Shown: one piece after another, positions 10,430 through 23,320 of the stretch | How the letters are laid out: each line of letters begins with the position of its first letter | Numbering within the stretch: position 1 is the first letter of the stretch | Source of the DNA: Larix kaempferi | Lineage: Eukaryota; Streptophyta; Pinopsida; Pinales; Pinaceae | DNA: 64,000 nt | NCBI GenBank assembly: GCA_027924585.1 | Contig: BSBM01000372.1 | Location: forward strand, 30,560,001 to 30,624,000 | Direction: 5' to 3' | Notes under the pieces: model-generated | The model's database searches: none | Told to the model about the DNA's origin: nothing | What the model saw: the letters and a program-made list of their open reading frames with translations, nothing else | Program-made: the position numbers and the translations under genes

Positions 10430-12030
10430 GGTATCGCACGGGTGTTGAGTGGTTTTCAATACAGCGTCTCACAAATGCGGATGTATCAGAAGTGGACACG
10501 TTGGATGATGGTTTTTTTTACCGCATCCACCAACCGTCATTATCTCCTGAGCATGTGAACGACGCGGGATGAATTAAGGACCGTAGATTTCTCCTTTATT
10601 ATTATTATCCTTTCGTTCCTTTGAAAATAATCACACACATAATGGTAAAACGGTCCTTCCATTGTTTATATACCCATAACTTTCAATATATACCAAGCAA
10701 TAAAGGAATAGAAAGCTTTAAGCCTCGGCGCTAGAGTGATGGAGGATACATGTGGCCTTCTCAGTTTGGCGTTTGGTCCTGTGGTGAGCCCTCGGTGTTG
10801 GGCGTTTAATTTTCTTTTTGCTCCTTTTTAAAATTAAATTTTTGGCATATTCACCAAAGTTATATTCATAAAATCTAGACTTTAGTCTAGAATATAAAAT
10901 TAAAACCTCACTTTCATAAAATTTTAGCTTTGGCCAAAAATTAATCAAATACTCTCTTCCATGCTTAGGCAAATCATTGAAAATTTAAAAGCCTTTTCTT
11001 CATAAAGCTTTTGGGTAGGCCATATTATAAAAATCAATGTTCTTTTCATAAAGATGAAAATCTTATGCAAATCTTCTAAGTCTCTCAAAGGTTGAGTTCA
11101 CAAACCTATAGGGATAGTAAAACCATTTTTCTCTTTATGAAGATTTTGCTTCCCTTCTTTTCTCAAACATATTTCCTTTTGTAACTTTGATATCCATACT
11201 CGAGGACGAATGTTCTTTCTCGACCAACTTTGAGACCCCCGCCATGAAATTTTGTTCTATTGTTGCATCGCCCATGCTGCCAGAAGATAATTAAACAAAA
11301 ATTTTATTGAGTGTCAACAGGTATTCTACCCAACACGTGGCTCCAAAATTAACTTGCATGAATGTCAATGTGGGATTTGACGAAAGTGACTGTATCAATA
11401 TTGGAGAATGGGAAAATGTGGCACTTGTTGAATACCATATGTACAGAAGTTTTAATATGTGTTTCAACAAACTCAAATGGAACTATGTGTAACAACATGG
11501 TGGAAATAAACACAAGGATAACGCATTGATGAACAAATAGACCAATGAAAGAAACACGGTCCTTATTCAACTCATTATTTATTGTGCAGAATAGAAATAT
11601 TTTTGGGTGATGTGGATTTCCCGAATCCAAGGATGCTCCTGCATCATAAGGGATGCCAACTATACTATGGTTGGCTCGACCAAAGGGATATCATTTGCCT
11701 CCTTGACCTCAAACTCCCAAGAACATGCAAATCAGATTGTATCTCATATGCCCAATGCACACAAGCACCAAAAATTAAAACATTGTTGTTCCAATGACAA
11801 GGGTGAAATCCCCTGTCCAATCACAAAGAGGATAGGAATCATCACAAGTCCATGAAGGCCCTTGCTGCTCACAAAAAGTGTAAAATGTATCCAATAAGTT
11901 TCCATATATGCAAGCAAGAATATCACTCATGTGTCTTTTCTCCAAAATAGGGAAAGAAGAGACACTCCAACCCAATGCTCCAACTGGAAAGCAAGATGCT
12001 TCCCTATGTGAGTGCTCCCAATTATGTGGG
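10430..12030. other. Unassigned stretch
   Basis: No gene supported. The minus frame 10972-10718 is Lys/Arg-rich and of unknown nature. The segment CATACTCGAGGACGAATG at about 11192-11209 recalls sequence found near the 3' end of some plant gypsy elements, but no LTR pair is seen. Confidence 0.4.
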
Positions 12031-12032
12031 AT

Positions 12033-12825
12033 TATTCCCTTACAAGCAACTTACAAAGACACGCATGGAGTGCTACACTCCAAGGGTACACATGTCAATA
12101 TCCAAGGTTATGCATCCACAAGCAAGGCTCCAATGAAAAGACACTCTATGATATGTGTCCAATGCTCCTCCCGCAAGCCTCCAATGACTCCAAAGAACCT
12201 CCTAAGCCATGTATTACACTAGGTCCACTCTCATTGCATTAACATTGTCACAATCCAAGTTTCCTTGAGCCAAATCTAGGCGTCCATGAAAGCATCCAAG
12301 CTACCTCATGTTGTATAGGAATTAAAACCCTCCTCTTGAGTTTGAAATTATCCTTCTCCAATGTAGGTAATTTTCCAAGCAATAAACCTCCTCCACGTGG
12401 GCCATGTAGAATGTCACTAATTTGACTAAAGATAACCAACTCCTTAAGGAAGATGATCATGCATGCACTCAATTGAGGTCAAGAAACCATTGAGTAATCC
12501 ATCTCCAATGTGCAAATCCATCAAAGATCAACCAAATATTGATCATACACCATGTACCCAAATCTCATGAACCACCCAAAACATTGTGTGAACATTTTCA
12601 ATGTAACCTAAAAATATAACACACTCAAATTTGCAATAGTAATTAGAGTGTCCAAAGCACAAACAACGAGGTTCCAAGAAACTTATATAATGTTGTCACC
12701 AGAATATGTGTGACAGGATGTGATGTTTAAGGTTATCTCTGGTGACATCAATAGACCACCACAACCCTCTTTCACAACAAATAATGAAAAACGTGCATTG
12801 GTATCATTGCTTTATAATCTTCAAA
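12033..12825. repeat. Dispersed repeat D, copy 1
   Basis: Direct-orientation match to 49522-50284, from ATTCCCTTACAAGCAAC to TTTATAATCTTC. Copy 2 lacks about 30 bp that copy 1 has around 12440-12475. No coding frame is conserved between the copies, so this is probably non-coding transposon sequence of unknown class. Confidence 0.8.
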
Positions 12826-12829
12826 TTTG

Positions 12830-15567
12830 AGATTAATATTGTTCTTAGCTCTATGGTGTTGAAAGAAGAGGATGTCTATGAAGTGACAAAGGTTCTAAGG
12901 GTTGCATAAAAGATGATATCATCAAATCCAAGGATAAAGGAAGGAGGTATTTAGATTCACTTCCATGACCATGAGACTGTTGGGTATGTGTTATATTCTT
13001 TGCATGTATGTGAAGGGGAGAGTGCACCTATCAGCGGTGCATATGACAATCCCTCAATCCCAGTTAAGGGATTGAGGTCTATTTACTAATTTGGGTTAAC
13101 GGATTAGGGTATTGGATGCTGCAGAATACCTATATTGTATTGTGAGTGATTCATAATGAAGGATGAGAAAAATAGTAGTTGTGGCTCCAAGGTTTGTTGG
13201 TTTTCCCGGTTAAGGGTTTCCAGGGTAAATATTTGTGTAATACTTGTGAATGATGTGGTGTAATCTATGCTTTTCTTAAAAGAATCTGTATGCTTTGCTT
13301 CTCTACACAGGTTTAAAACTTACAGACATCTCTTGCAGTCTCTCTTGCAAATAAGAAGGCACACACATGCAAACCTAGCAAATAGTATTATCCTCCCTAA
13401 ACTTGGATAACTAGAGACCAACATGCTTCCCATTTATGCACATCCTATCAGTCAATGGATAGGAAAGGAATCAACCGCTAAATCCACACAACCATGGACC
13501 TCCTTCCCAACATGTCACTATTTGATGGAGTTCCTCTTTTAGGTTTCCTAGGTACAACCGTGAATGAACCTAGACTAACCAAGGGAGACACCCTAGCCAA
13601 TATTTTTCCAAGGATAAATAAGGAATACCTAGCTAACCCCAAATACCAACCTAACTCTATTTTATAGGATGATGTGTCCAACTAGGGATATTCAAGCAAA
13701 AGACAAGACACATTTCAATTTTTCAATGATGTATAACATGTAACCATGAGAAATAAATACATGATACAATGAAATAGAAACATTATATTAATAGGTAGAT
13801 AATTGGAGCTTCTTGAAATAAATACCCCCAAATCCCAACAAGGCTTGATAGTCAAAGGGATTTCCAAGCTATTAGATCCCTTCTATCCACCCATGAGATC
13901 TAATGATTATGCTCGGCCCAAGTTTTTAGAGCACCAACCAAGGAGGATAAATGGTCGATAGGATGGTGTCAAGATGCCTAGAGTGGTCCTTGATATACAC
14001 AAGGTACATGGGGTCCAATTCCATGTTCAATGTTGTCTAATGTGGTACTACTCGAAGAAAGGTACTAAAATAGAGTCAAAGGGGATGTCCAACATCTTGC
14101 ACCTAATGAGGATGCAAGGAAACTTCTCCCAGCAATGGTAATTGCTTAGTAGTGTTCCATTCAACCACAGTTTTACCCACCTAACGAAAACTCTTGAACA
14201 TATTTAGAGACACTGGAACACATCTTTTACCCAAGAATCCCAAATGTCATTGTAGCCAAATATGCACATAAAATGCTTTCAATATGAAGTTTTATTAATG
14301 TATCATTTGTAATCAATAACATAACATTAAAATAAATTCCAACATCAAATGAAATAACCACCAATAACTCAATAGATCAATATGTAATAAACCAAGCATC
14401 TAATTCCTTTTCTATCATAAGAAATTGTATGTGATCAAAGCAATGAACCATAATCTATCAATACTTGTATTGAATCCTATTATGGTAATAACAATGTTTA
14501 GCACCAAGAGATATTGCTTAACCATGAGCATAGTAAAAGACCATTAATGACATTATGAATTTGCAAGAGGCATTAGGAATCAAATATTTGTCTTAATGGG
14601 CATTATCAAATCAAGCAATCTACATTCTACTAAGAAAAGGTTATGTTTCATCAAATATTTAGGTCGTTCCACAAGTTAGTTTTATAACATATATAACTTG
14701 AGCAACCGTGTGAGAAAAGGAAATATAACTAGTTCAGATTGTCATTACTATTGTAATCTTATGATTCAATCCAGTAACTCAAGCAACATAGTATTCCAAA
14801 GCAATGTACCATGAACCCCATAATGATTACACCACTATTGAACAATATGCCCGCGTGCCAAATTTATCAAATCCAAAATATTGAGTATCAATAAAAATTC
14901 AAAACTCCTTATTAGGCTATTACAAGTCTATGATTTAGAACACCTCTTATATTGATCAAATCATGATCCATTAACATTTATCAAATCCATACATGCTTAA
15001 CAAAAATCTCCTATTAGACCACAATCAATGAATCAAGTACTAGTAACCACAATCAATGAATCCAAGTACTAGTAACTAATCCAACTTGAAGATCTAAATA
15101 AAAGTGAATTATTTTGTAGTTCATATCACGATAAGTTACCTTGAAAATACTTTGGATAACTAGTTTTACCATCACAAAGCTAGTAATATGACATGTCTAT
15201 AATGATGATAAAATAACAAAGTATCCCACCAATGCAAGATCAACAAAGTACCTTTTACATTTTACAAGAGTGTACTAATAAATTGTACCTTAAGAGGATT
15301 GAAATCCTACTCAAAAGATACATCAGATTTGGAGTAGATAACAGTTCTAATAAAACATAATCTTGATCTTAGTTATGTATTTTAGAGTTTGTAGGATTAT
15401 ATGGTGAAATAAGAGTGACGACAACAATGATCAATTTGCCTTCAAATAAATACTTTAAAATGCCAACAATAATATATTCCTCAATTTATCTTAGATGTGA
15501 GATATGTTTTGAGCCAATAAGATAGAGTGAGAAGTTAAGAAATGGTACTTGAACTTGTTTAGATGAA
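12830..15567. other. AT-rich non-coding stretch left of the LINE
   Basis: No ORF, RNA gene or paired repeat found. It ends at the presumed target site of the LINE (CATCCCGAC at 15568-15576). The sequence right of the LINE (44746 onward) has a similar AT-rich texture, as expected if both are one interrupted host segment. Confidence 0.5.
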
Positions 15568-15576
15568 CATCCCGAC

Positions 15577-16773
15577 CCCCTATCCCTAGTCCCCTGAGTG
15601 CTTCTAAAAATGTTGACCTAAGTTCAGAGGACTTCCCTCCTCTTTTGAGTCAAAAATAGTCTTCATTAGGGATTGAACCATCATCTTCCCCTATTTTGGA
15701 TTATTCTACTTATGAGTTTGGGGATTTGAAGGAATCAAAGGTTCCGCTCCTAACCTACTCTATGTATGCCACTGAAGACTCCAATACTCTTCCTATCTCT
15801 TCTATTTTTAACGATAATGTGACCATTCGAAAACCGAAGAAGAATCGTAAAGGAAAAACTCGGATTGACATTAACGTTGGGGTCTCGACTCCTCTGAATA
15901 CTAATCCTAAATTGTATTCCCTTTTTTATAAGGGTCTTACAAGGTCTTACTGTCCCATCCCCACTGTTATTTATGGGCCTCTTCGAGATGTTTCGGCCCT
16001 CAAAGGGGTTTAAAAATGAATTTTGTCTCCTTCAATATCCAAGGGCTTGGCAGTGGCCCGCAATGTGCTGCTCTAAAGAGGTTTTTGGATGTTGTTCACC
16101 CTTGTGTTATTCTTATCCAGGATACTATGACCTTATCCTTGGTGGATTGTGACTATTTTCTAAATATTAAGCTCTCATGGAGGGTCTGTGCAGTGGATTC
16201 TCTAGGCCTGTCGGGGGGTTCTTTCATGGCTTGGAACCCTGATATTGCTAATATGAGGGATTTTCTTAATTCTGCAGGTATCCTCTTGGAAGGGAAGTTA
16301 AAAGGATTCAAGGATAGTGTCCGGATCTTAAATATATACGACCCATACCACCATAGAAGGCCTTTCTCAGAGAAGGTCAGTTCTCAAGGCATCTTAATGG
16401 ATGACTCCCTTATAGTGGCAGGGGACTTCAATTTTACTCTGTCCACCGAAGAAGTTTGGGAGCTGATAATATCACTGATCCTTTAGTTGATTTCTTCTCC
16501 TCGTTGTTTGAAGACTCTAAACTTGTTAACATTGCTCCCAATGTCTTGGCACCTACCTGGTCGAATGAACATTGTGGTAGCACATGGATTGCAAAGAGGC
16601 TCGACCGTTTCTTTATGGCTGAGAATTTGTGTGACCACATTGGTAGGTATCCCTCATGGGCTGACTCTATGGGTATATTAGACCACATGGATGTCATATT
16701 ACAATTGGATGTGGACAAGTGTTTTATGGTCTATCCTTTTAAGTTCAACCCAGTGTGATTGGAAGATTATTCT
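15577..16773 (+). pseudogene. L1-type LINE, 5' part: ORF1 tail and endonuclease
   Basis: A short open stretch (to 16013) is probably the end of ORF1. ORF2 starts at ATG 16016, two bases after the ORF1 stop. ORF2 begins NFVSFNIQGLG, the start of plant L1 AP-type endonuclease, and keeps AGDFN (about 16417-16431). The catalytic Glu of the usual 'Q-E-T' motif reads IQDT here. There is a frameshift near 16456, then RLDRFF and LDHMD (the SDH-type motif, degenerate), then a TGA in place of Trp at 16756. The reading breaks at DYS (16773), where an LTR starts, and resumes at 41151. A 9-bp near-duplication (CATCCCGAC / CATCCTGAC) flanks the whole LINE, so the 5' truncation in ORF1 probably dates from insertion. 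Confidence 0.88.
16769..16773 (+). other. Target-site duplication ATTCT, left copy
   Basis: ATTCT immediately precedes TGTCACG of the outer LTR element; the second copy is at 41146-41150. It proves the left and right LINE parts were once contiguous. Confidence 0.9.
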
Positions 16774-18126
16774 TGTCACGTCCCCTCCCATCGATCCAAC
16801 GCAAGTAAGGGAACATGACTACAGATCTTGGGATTTTTACCAAAAATGCAGTCCCATTCATTAGATTCATACAAAATAAAACACATGTGTGTGCAGATGC
16901 ATAATCAGATAAACATGCACATCGGAATTGAACTATCCACGCACATTTCACATGCATTTATCGACATAATAAAAACAATACAGAAGTAAACCACATAAAG
17001 AATACTCATCTTGATGTAATGTTGTCCCAAGCAACTATCTACATAACTGCAACGTTCCACCCAACCATAGGCCAACTATGCTCATCAATCTCTCAGCATA
17101 GTTTCCACCCCCGAGCTGGGCATGATTTCCACAAGCAAAGGGGACACTCAAGCTCATATGTAGCCAAAGCAATGGATACCAATCTCAACCCCAACATTCT
17201 CTTCCACACACAACAATCTCAAATATGGGGCATGGATACACATTTTCAACAAAGGGATTTACAAAACAGGGTCCATGGGTTCTCCCCAAATCGTGGGCAC
17301 ACCAAAAATGGATTGTGGGAAGAGGGAATCAACCACAGGGAAGAAACCGATTTCTCCCATGAGTATGTGAGCATTTAGATGGCAAAAAATTACCTCTATG
17401 GAACCCTCAAATCGATTTCCCTTCTTCCCCACTATTATACAATACAAAAACGCCCTTGCTAGCTAGAAACATGAAGGAAACCACAACAAAAACATGGAGG
17501 AAAACACCCAGGAAGCTCAGATTGCGTGAGGGAGCAACATAAATGGGTGAATAATGGCTTGGGGAGCAATTTCGTGGCTCTTTTCTTGCCAAAGAAGCAA
17601 AACACGTTTTTCCCAAAATGGTGGCTTTCCCATACTCAAATTTGGGCAACCATACCTCCCCATTCCCCAAGGCATTAACTATCTCAACCAACTCTTGGAA
17701 GAAATAAATGATTGGGTACAAAAGTCAACATGGGTAGTTGAGGGTTTATGGGTTCTCTCATTGACACTTGGCTTGACTTGATTGGCTCCAAGGGTTTGAA
17801 TATTTCCCTCCCAATTCATTGTAAAAATCATGCCCCCATCTCTTGTTACATTGCATTCGATTCCAACAAAATGGCGACAGTTGGCGACAGTTGGGCATGG
17901 GGCATGAAATTTGGTGCTATAGCAACAATTGTGGGTGTTTTATTAAAATGCATATTTACATGGTATTTACAATTTCCATTGTGCCTGGATAACACACAGA
18001 CCATATGCATCAATTTTAACACTAAATCGATGGTGGGGCCTTGGCATTGAGCTCCTCACGACGATTTTGTAACGATATTACATCATTTACATTTTAATGC
18101 AATGGGGTCAAAATCGAGATATTGCA
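16774..18126 (-). repeat. Outer element 3' LTR, 1,353 bp
   Basis: Aligns along its length with 39857-41145. It has about 70 extra bp around 17862-17930, including a short GGCGACAGTT direct duplication, that the other LTR lacks. In minus orientation it begins TGCAATATC and ends CGTGACA. Confidence 0.9.
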
Positions 18127-18141
18127 ATCCCCTCCCCCTTA
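18127..18141 (-). other. Polypurine tract of outer element
   Basis: Minus strand reads TAAGGGGGAGGGGAT directly before the LTR start TGCAATATC. Confidence 0.8.
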
Positions 18142-18871
18142 GAATAACACCATCCTCGGTGTTCCAATACTTAGGAATACATACACACTTTACGCATGTC
18201 CAAAAATTCACAAAATGTGGCAGGTCTGTCCTGCATTTCATCATTTTACTTTGAACTTTCAGGACCAAGTCCTTTGGCTTCCACAAGCTGCTCCTGTTGG
18301 CTTTGATCTTCCAGCTCCGCAGGTGGGTAGTGCTCCACAACAATCCCTTCCTTTTATTTACCTTACATCTGATCTACAAGTCTGGAATTTCATGACTGCT
18401 ATCTTTCTTGCTGTCCTGGCAACTATTTGAGGAAGATTTTCAGCCAAACCCCATAGCATTTGGTTTGCTTCCATGACCAATGTGCATAGCTGGGTCTCAC
18501 TTTGCTCACTAGCAACACTTGGATGGTAACAACTGCAATCAATTGTTTTAATTCTCACCTGTGAAATTCATCATGGCAATTCCTGTTAGGCCAAGCATAA
18601 AATAATAATTAAAATTAGTCAATTATTTGCCCAATTGACATGGAGAGCCCATGCTTTATTCATGATACTTCCACACTTTTCATTCTTTCCCAATCATACA
18701 CATGAACTCATTCATGTTCATTCTTTCACAGGGAATTCACTATCTCAACATTCACAATTTATTTCAAGCAATTAAACACAATCAATTTTCAGCCACATCA
18801 TGCATTCAACAATTTTATGTTTTCTCACAATTTATTTCAAGCAATTAAACACAATCAATTTTCAACCACAT
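18142..18871 (-). other. Outer element internal sequence, 3' side
   Basis: Continuation of the outer element beyond the nested gypsy insertion. A minus frame (18558-18358) encodes a helix-like segment with EANQMLWGLAENLPQ and ARTARKIA. It may be the C-terminal part of the PMD-type protein but I cannot confirm it. Next to the insertion is a direct duplication of a ~75 bp unit containing AAGCAATTAAACACAATC, at about 18776 and 18840; the second copy is cut by the gypsy LTR. Confidence 0.6.
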
Positions 18872-19153
18872 TGTTGACACCAGGTCTGAGGAAACATAAG
18901 ACTTTTGCTCAAAGGTCCTAAGAGAAAAAATCATCACAAAAAAGGGTTGAATTGAAGGTTTTTATATAGAAGTGTAGAAGAGAAACCCATATTTGTAAAG
19001 TCCGCCAACAAATATATGTGAGGGTTAAACCCCAGTCAAGTTCCGTCGGCGGAGATATTATAGATCAAGATCAACGGTCAATATCAACCCCGCGTCGCCA
19101 ATGTAATCGTCAACAAATGGTGGAGGGTGGTAGCGGACATAATACCAACAAGG

Positions 19154-19320
19154 CACGTGTCCGATATTCAGTCATCCGCGCATGGATAAAGTGGTATCGG
19201 AAACCACTATAGCACCGCGCGGAACCACCCATTATGGAAATGCGGTAAGATACCTTACGTGGCCAGATGGGACCCAACACGTGGCGAACAGGGAAAGCTT
19301 GGTAGGGCCATGGCACGTGG
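19154..19320 (+). promoter_or_regulatory. G-box / ABRE cluster in LTR U3
   Basis: CACGTG stands at 19154-19159, 19278-19283 and 19314-19319, and TACGTGG near 19256. Two of them read CACGTGGC, the ABA-response element core bound by plant bZIP factors. They lie 320-490 bp upstream of the TATA box. In the right LTR the three CACGTG sites are kept (30474, 30598, 30634) and the TACGTGG has become TATGTGG. Function is inferred from the motif only. Confidence 0.55.
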
Positions 19321-19638
19321 CATCATATTTTACAATGATCGGAAGGCTGATACATACCTAAATGAAATCAATGGCCAACATTTCATCCGCGGCCAGGAAC
19401 ATGCACACGGGATATAAGGAAAAGCAGTCGCGGAGAATAAACCACCATAACAGGTGTCAACAGATGGTGTATCCGCGCGGGAAGCAAACCGGAAAAAGAA
19501 ACCGCCTTTTCGATCGCGGATACCACCGGTGGAATAAAGGGGGACGAGATTTGACGGTCCAAAATAAAGCTTCGAAGATCAACGGTTGGATATGACCCGC
19601 GTTTATAAAGGTGCAAGGAGGTTATTTTAAAAAAGGCT

Positions 19639-19648
19639 TATATAAAAA
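19639..19648 (+). promoter_or_regulatory. TATA box of the 5' LTR
   Basis: TATATAAAAA, about 180 bp upstream of the LTR ORF start; a weaker TTTATAAAG lies at 19602. RNA would start near 19670, which puts the LTR ORF first in the transcript. The same box is at 30959-30968 in the right LTR. Confidence 0.7.
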
Positions 19649-19817
19649 GAAAGGGCTCCACATAACGGCATTTTGCATGTGTCGTTATCCTGGAGAGCTC
19701 CGAAGACTGGTGGAAGCTGGCGATTGCGACAGAAGGCGAAAAGCGAGCACTTACAGGTAGGGTCTGGTGACCTGTCACACTTTTTAAACGGAATTTTGTT
19801 TAAAAGAAGCGTTTAAA

Positions 19818-22800
19818 ATGGAGACTGTGCAAGATATAGACCTTTTTAGGTCAAAAGACGCCCTAGAAGACAGAGATGAAGATGTTTACGATACCCTAAT
19901 TAGGTTTCCGGTATCCGATGTAAAAATTAAGTTGTCTGAGTTATTAAAAGAGGGTATAGACCCCCATAGGGTTCACCAGTCGTCTCTGATAGCTTTTTGC
20001 CCAGACCAATTTCCTGTTTTCCCAGAATTCGTCTCCTGGTGTGCCGAAAATTATTCCCGGGAAGAAAGAGTCGTTTTAAATAACCAGAAAACCCGAGTCA
20101 TTTGCAAAATCGAGCCAGCCGAATTGATTAGAGCCCTGGAAGCATATTTTCCCCAAACCCTGGACCCTGAGGTTTTTTCTGAGGTTTCAATTATTGAAAA
20201 TTTTCATCATGCTTCTCAGAATGATAGGGAAATGTTTCTGTCGACGTGTCTCAGACCAGAGACTAGCATTTCGGAACTCCCTTACCCTTTAGATATCAAT
20301 CTTTTTAATGAAAATACTCAGTTGGTCTTGACACTGTTGGCCGTAGTTTTAGGGTTAGATACGGATTTGTATATAACTGAGTTTCAATTGAGTTTATTGT
20401 ACAGAATAAGTATAGTCCAGTCGGGAATTGACGAAAGTCAAATTCCCCGACTAAATTTTGAAACATACATAGCAGAAAGGATGCATGACCAGATGGTCAA
20501 TTTTTCCACGCACAGACATTTCAGGTTTCAGCCCTTTTTAATGAGAATGATTATGGTATCCAGTCAGGAAGAATTACAGTTCCCAGAGATTGTTTTCACA
20601 ACTCCACTGGAAAATAATATGTTCAACTTTATCAACTACATGCTCTCAGCAATTTTTAAGATGATTTTCGGAAAAAACCTGCCTAGAGTACTACCGGAAA
20701 TGCAGGTATCAATGCAATTAAATACAGAGTATGCTACAGGAGACTGGTTTTTATCGAAAGATAGTACAGTAGTCAGATTGTATGGATTCAAGCATAAACC
20801 CTATGTGTTACCAGCATTCCTCACTTTGAGGATTTTTGCTTTGGAATTCTTAAGACAGAAATTGATTGTAGAAGATAACAATTTTTTAGTTCACAGACAA
20901 GCAACGGACATTAAATACCCTTTCACATTAGGTCCGTTCACAATAAAGAATAAGAACGCTGCTGTATATATAGAAAAGTTGTTAAAAGACATGAATTTTG
21001 AGACAGATGCAGCTATGGAATATGACCCCTTAAATATCATATCCAAACGAAGAATTGAGCATCGTATCAAGGCTTTGAATCATCAAGTTGTCAAAGGGAT
21101 GGCAGACAGAGCCAACTGGCTCGAATACAAAGAAGAAATTATTCCAGACACGTCCGACAAAGAAATGTCATTGGAAGAAGCAACGGCAGAAACAGAAAGC
21201 GAAATAAATACTGCATTAGTGGGGTCTAAAAGACCTATACAGGACATTATGGTCATTGATGATGAAGAGACAGAAAAAAGGAAAAAGATTGAAAACCGAT
21301 GAGTCACAAGAATTGACAACAATTTCAGAAGAAGCAAAAGCGACAGAAGATGAAATACCAGAAGTTACAGTGAAGGAATACAACATTGAAGAAACCCCTG
21401 TAGGGGGTGATGTAAATAGACCCAGGAATATCATGGACGTATTTGATGAACATAGTAAAAATAAACAGGAATCAGCGAAGCAAACAAGTCAATTGTTTCC
21501 AAAGGTCAGGAATATATCAAATAATGAAGTGAGCTTATTTACCAGCAGGAACATCAAAGAAAATTCTTTGAAATTTTCAGTTGTAACAAAAAACAAAATC
21601 TCAGAGATGAAGATAGACTTGTCAAAAGTAAATGCCCCTGATAAAATTTTGTTACATAGACAAGCTGGAGAGGTCATATACTCAGACTATCTGGGGGCCA
21701 CATTGAGAGCAGACAAACTGAAGAATTCAGTAGATAAATTAAATAATCAGTTGAGACAGGAAAAGGCGGAGAATAAGTCTCGACAACAGCAAATCAAGAA
21801 ATTGCAAATAGATTTGACTAATAAAGATGGAGATGCAGCCACTAAACTGCTCAAGGAGAAGGAAGATATGATCTTAACTTTGAGATGAAAATTAAAAATC
21901 CCAGACACTGTACTCATTCAAGGTGCAGAATTGACAATATTAGAAAAAGAGAAAGAAGAACTATCTAACGAAGTCAATGATGTCACTGCCAAAATGTTAA
22001 AGCTTTCTGACGAAAAGGATTGTTGGGAAAAAGAAAGGTTCATTTTAGAAGAACAGTTAGCAACAGCAAGAAAACAATTAGCAGAGAATAGTCAGCAGCA
22101 AGTATCCACAGGCTCAGAAGAGGATAAAACCGGTGTAGATGGAATTTTACAGGCAATGTCACAAATAAGTTTAAAGGATAATGAAATAAAATTGTTAAAG
22201 ACAGAGATACAGAAATTGAAAGAAGAGAATGAAGCAAAAGAAAAAGAAATAAAAACTTTGCAGGCAAACAATCAGGAATTGAGCAATAATAATAAAGGAT
22301 TAGCAGCTCATGCAACAGGACAAGCTGCTATGCAGGGGTGTAAACATATGGTGTGGGATCAGATTATTAAAGAGGTTGAAAAACTTAGACCATATCTGGA
22401 TTATATAAGAGTTAAAGGAAAGGTAGCCAAAGATGCCTTCGAAAGTTGCCGGGCAGTCAGAGAGAGCCTGAATAGAAAGCCGAAAGAAATAGCCCAGAGA
22501 GCAATAACATTTTTAAACAGTCTATCTGAGGCAGACCTGACAGCCATGAGTATAACGAACAGAATTTCTGTCATCACTTGGGCCAGAAGGATCTTGGGAA
22601 AATACTCACATGTCGAAAATGTCAAGGCCAAAGCAGGAGAAATAAGGAAAGAAGTAATCCAATTCAAAAAGCAATTTGAAAAGTTAGTGAATAAGGGATT
22701 CCCAGCTTTCTGGAACGAAAATAGTGAATTAATTCCTCCAAATGATTATAAAAGATTACTGTTTGATATCAGGATGGATCACCGAAATTTCCAGCAGCTA

Positions 22801-23025
22801 GATCACATGCTCACAGGGAAAATTTTAATGGAAAAAATGTCAGGGGAATTTGAAATTCTAAATATGCTAATTTCAACTTGTGCAAACCTTCTTCCTATTT
22901 CTTATGCAGGTCATATCGAGATGCGAGTCTTGGTGAAGGAAATGACCAGTTATGACCTACCCACGGTTGACCAGTGGAATTATGTGGAAAAGTACGGAAA
23001 AACCAGATATTCTGTTCATACCTAG
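19818..23025 (+). pseudogene. LTR-encoded protein of unknown function, copy 1 (frameshifted)
   Basis: ATG at 19818 opens a frame of 494 codons. An extra A in the A-run near 21277 shifts the frame, a TGA at 21886 (CGA in the other LTR) interrupts the second piece, and the third piece ends at 23025. The right-LTR copy shows that these pieces form one frame of about 1,068 codons. Visible parts: an N-terminal region of about 430 residues without recognised motif, an acidic segment (about 440-500) containing DIMVIDDEE, a Lys/Glu-rich coiled coil (about 630-830), and a helical C-terminal region with KRLLFDIRMDHRNFQQL. I do not recognise the family. It is not Gag, Pol or Env by any motif I can see. 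It lies wholly inside the LTR between TATA and AATAAA. Confidence 0.8.
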
Positions 23026-23314
23026 ATGCATATGAAATTCTTGCCATGTGGCAAAAGGATGATATCAAAAAAAAAAAGTTTTGCCAAGTGGCAAAAAGAC
23101 ATTTTTATTTTAAATTTGTAATATTATTTGAAAGACAGTTATGGGTCGCTCGAAGACAGTTATCTTTTAGTTAAACATTTTTAATTATTAGTTAGAAGAA
23201 GCAGTTATGTGGAGCTTCTTCTAAAAATTTTGTATAAAAAACGATGGAGGTCATTGTTGAAGGGGTTGGAAATTTTTTGAGAAACAAGTATGTTTTGAAG
23301 TTTATTTTTGAAGA

Positions 23315-23320
23315 AATAAA
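23315..23320 (+). terminator. Polyadenylation signal AATAAA in 5' LTR
   Basis: AATAAA about 290 bp after the LTR ORF stop; the same is at 34633-34638 in the right LTR. If used, an RNA from the TATA box to here would carry only the LTR ORF, and R would include the ORF. Confidence 0.45.

Noticed and set aside
16987-17781. ORFs within the outer LTRs (also 40102-40557)
   Set aside because: Frames are not equally open in the two LTR copies and match no family; unlike the gypsy LTR there is no long frame.
19018-19616. Short ORFs on both strands in the LTR U3
   Set aside because: Upstream of the TATA box, small, mutually overlapping, and without motif.
21083-21434. Minus-strand ORFs opposite the LTR ORF
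   Set aside because: Ser/Val/Leu-rich antisense shadows of the acidic segment of the LTR ORF; the same appears at 32402-32752.
22040-22315. Leu-rich minus ORF resembling a membrane protein
   Set aside because: Antisense of the Lys/Glu-rich coiled coil, which always yields Leu/Phe-rich reading; duplicated at 33358-33633.
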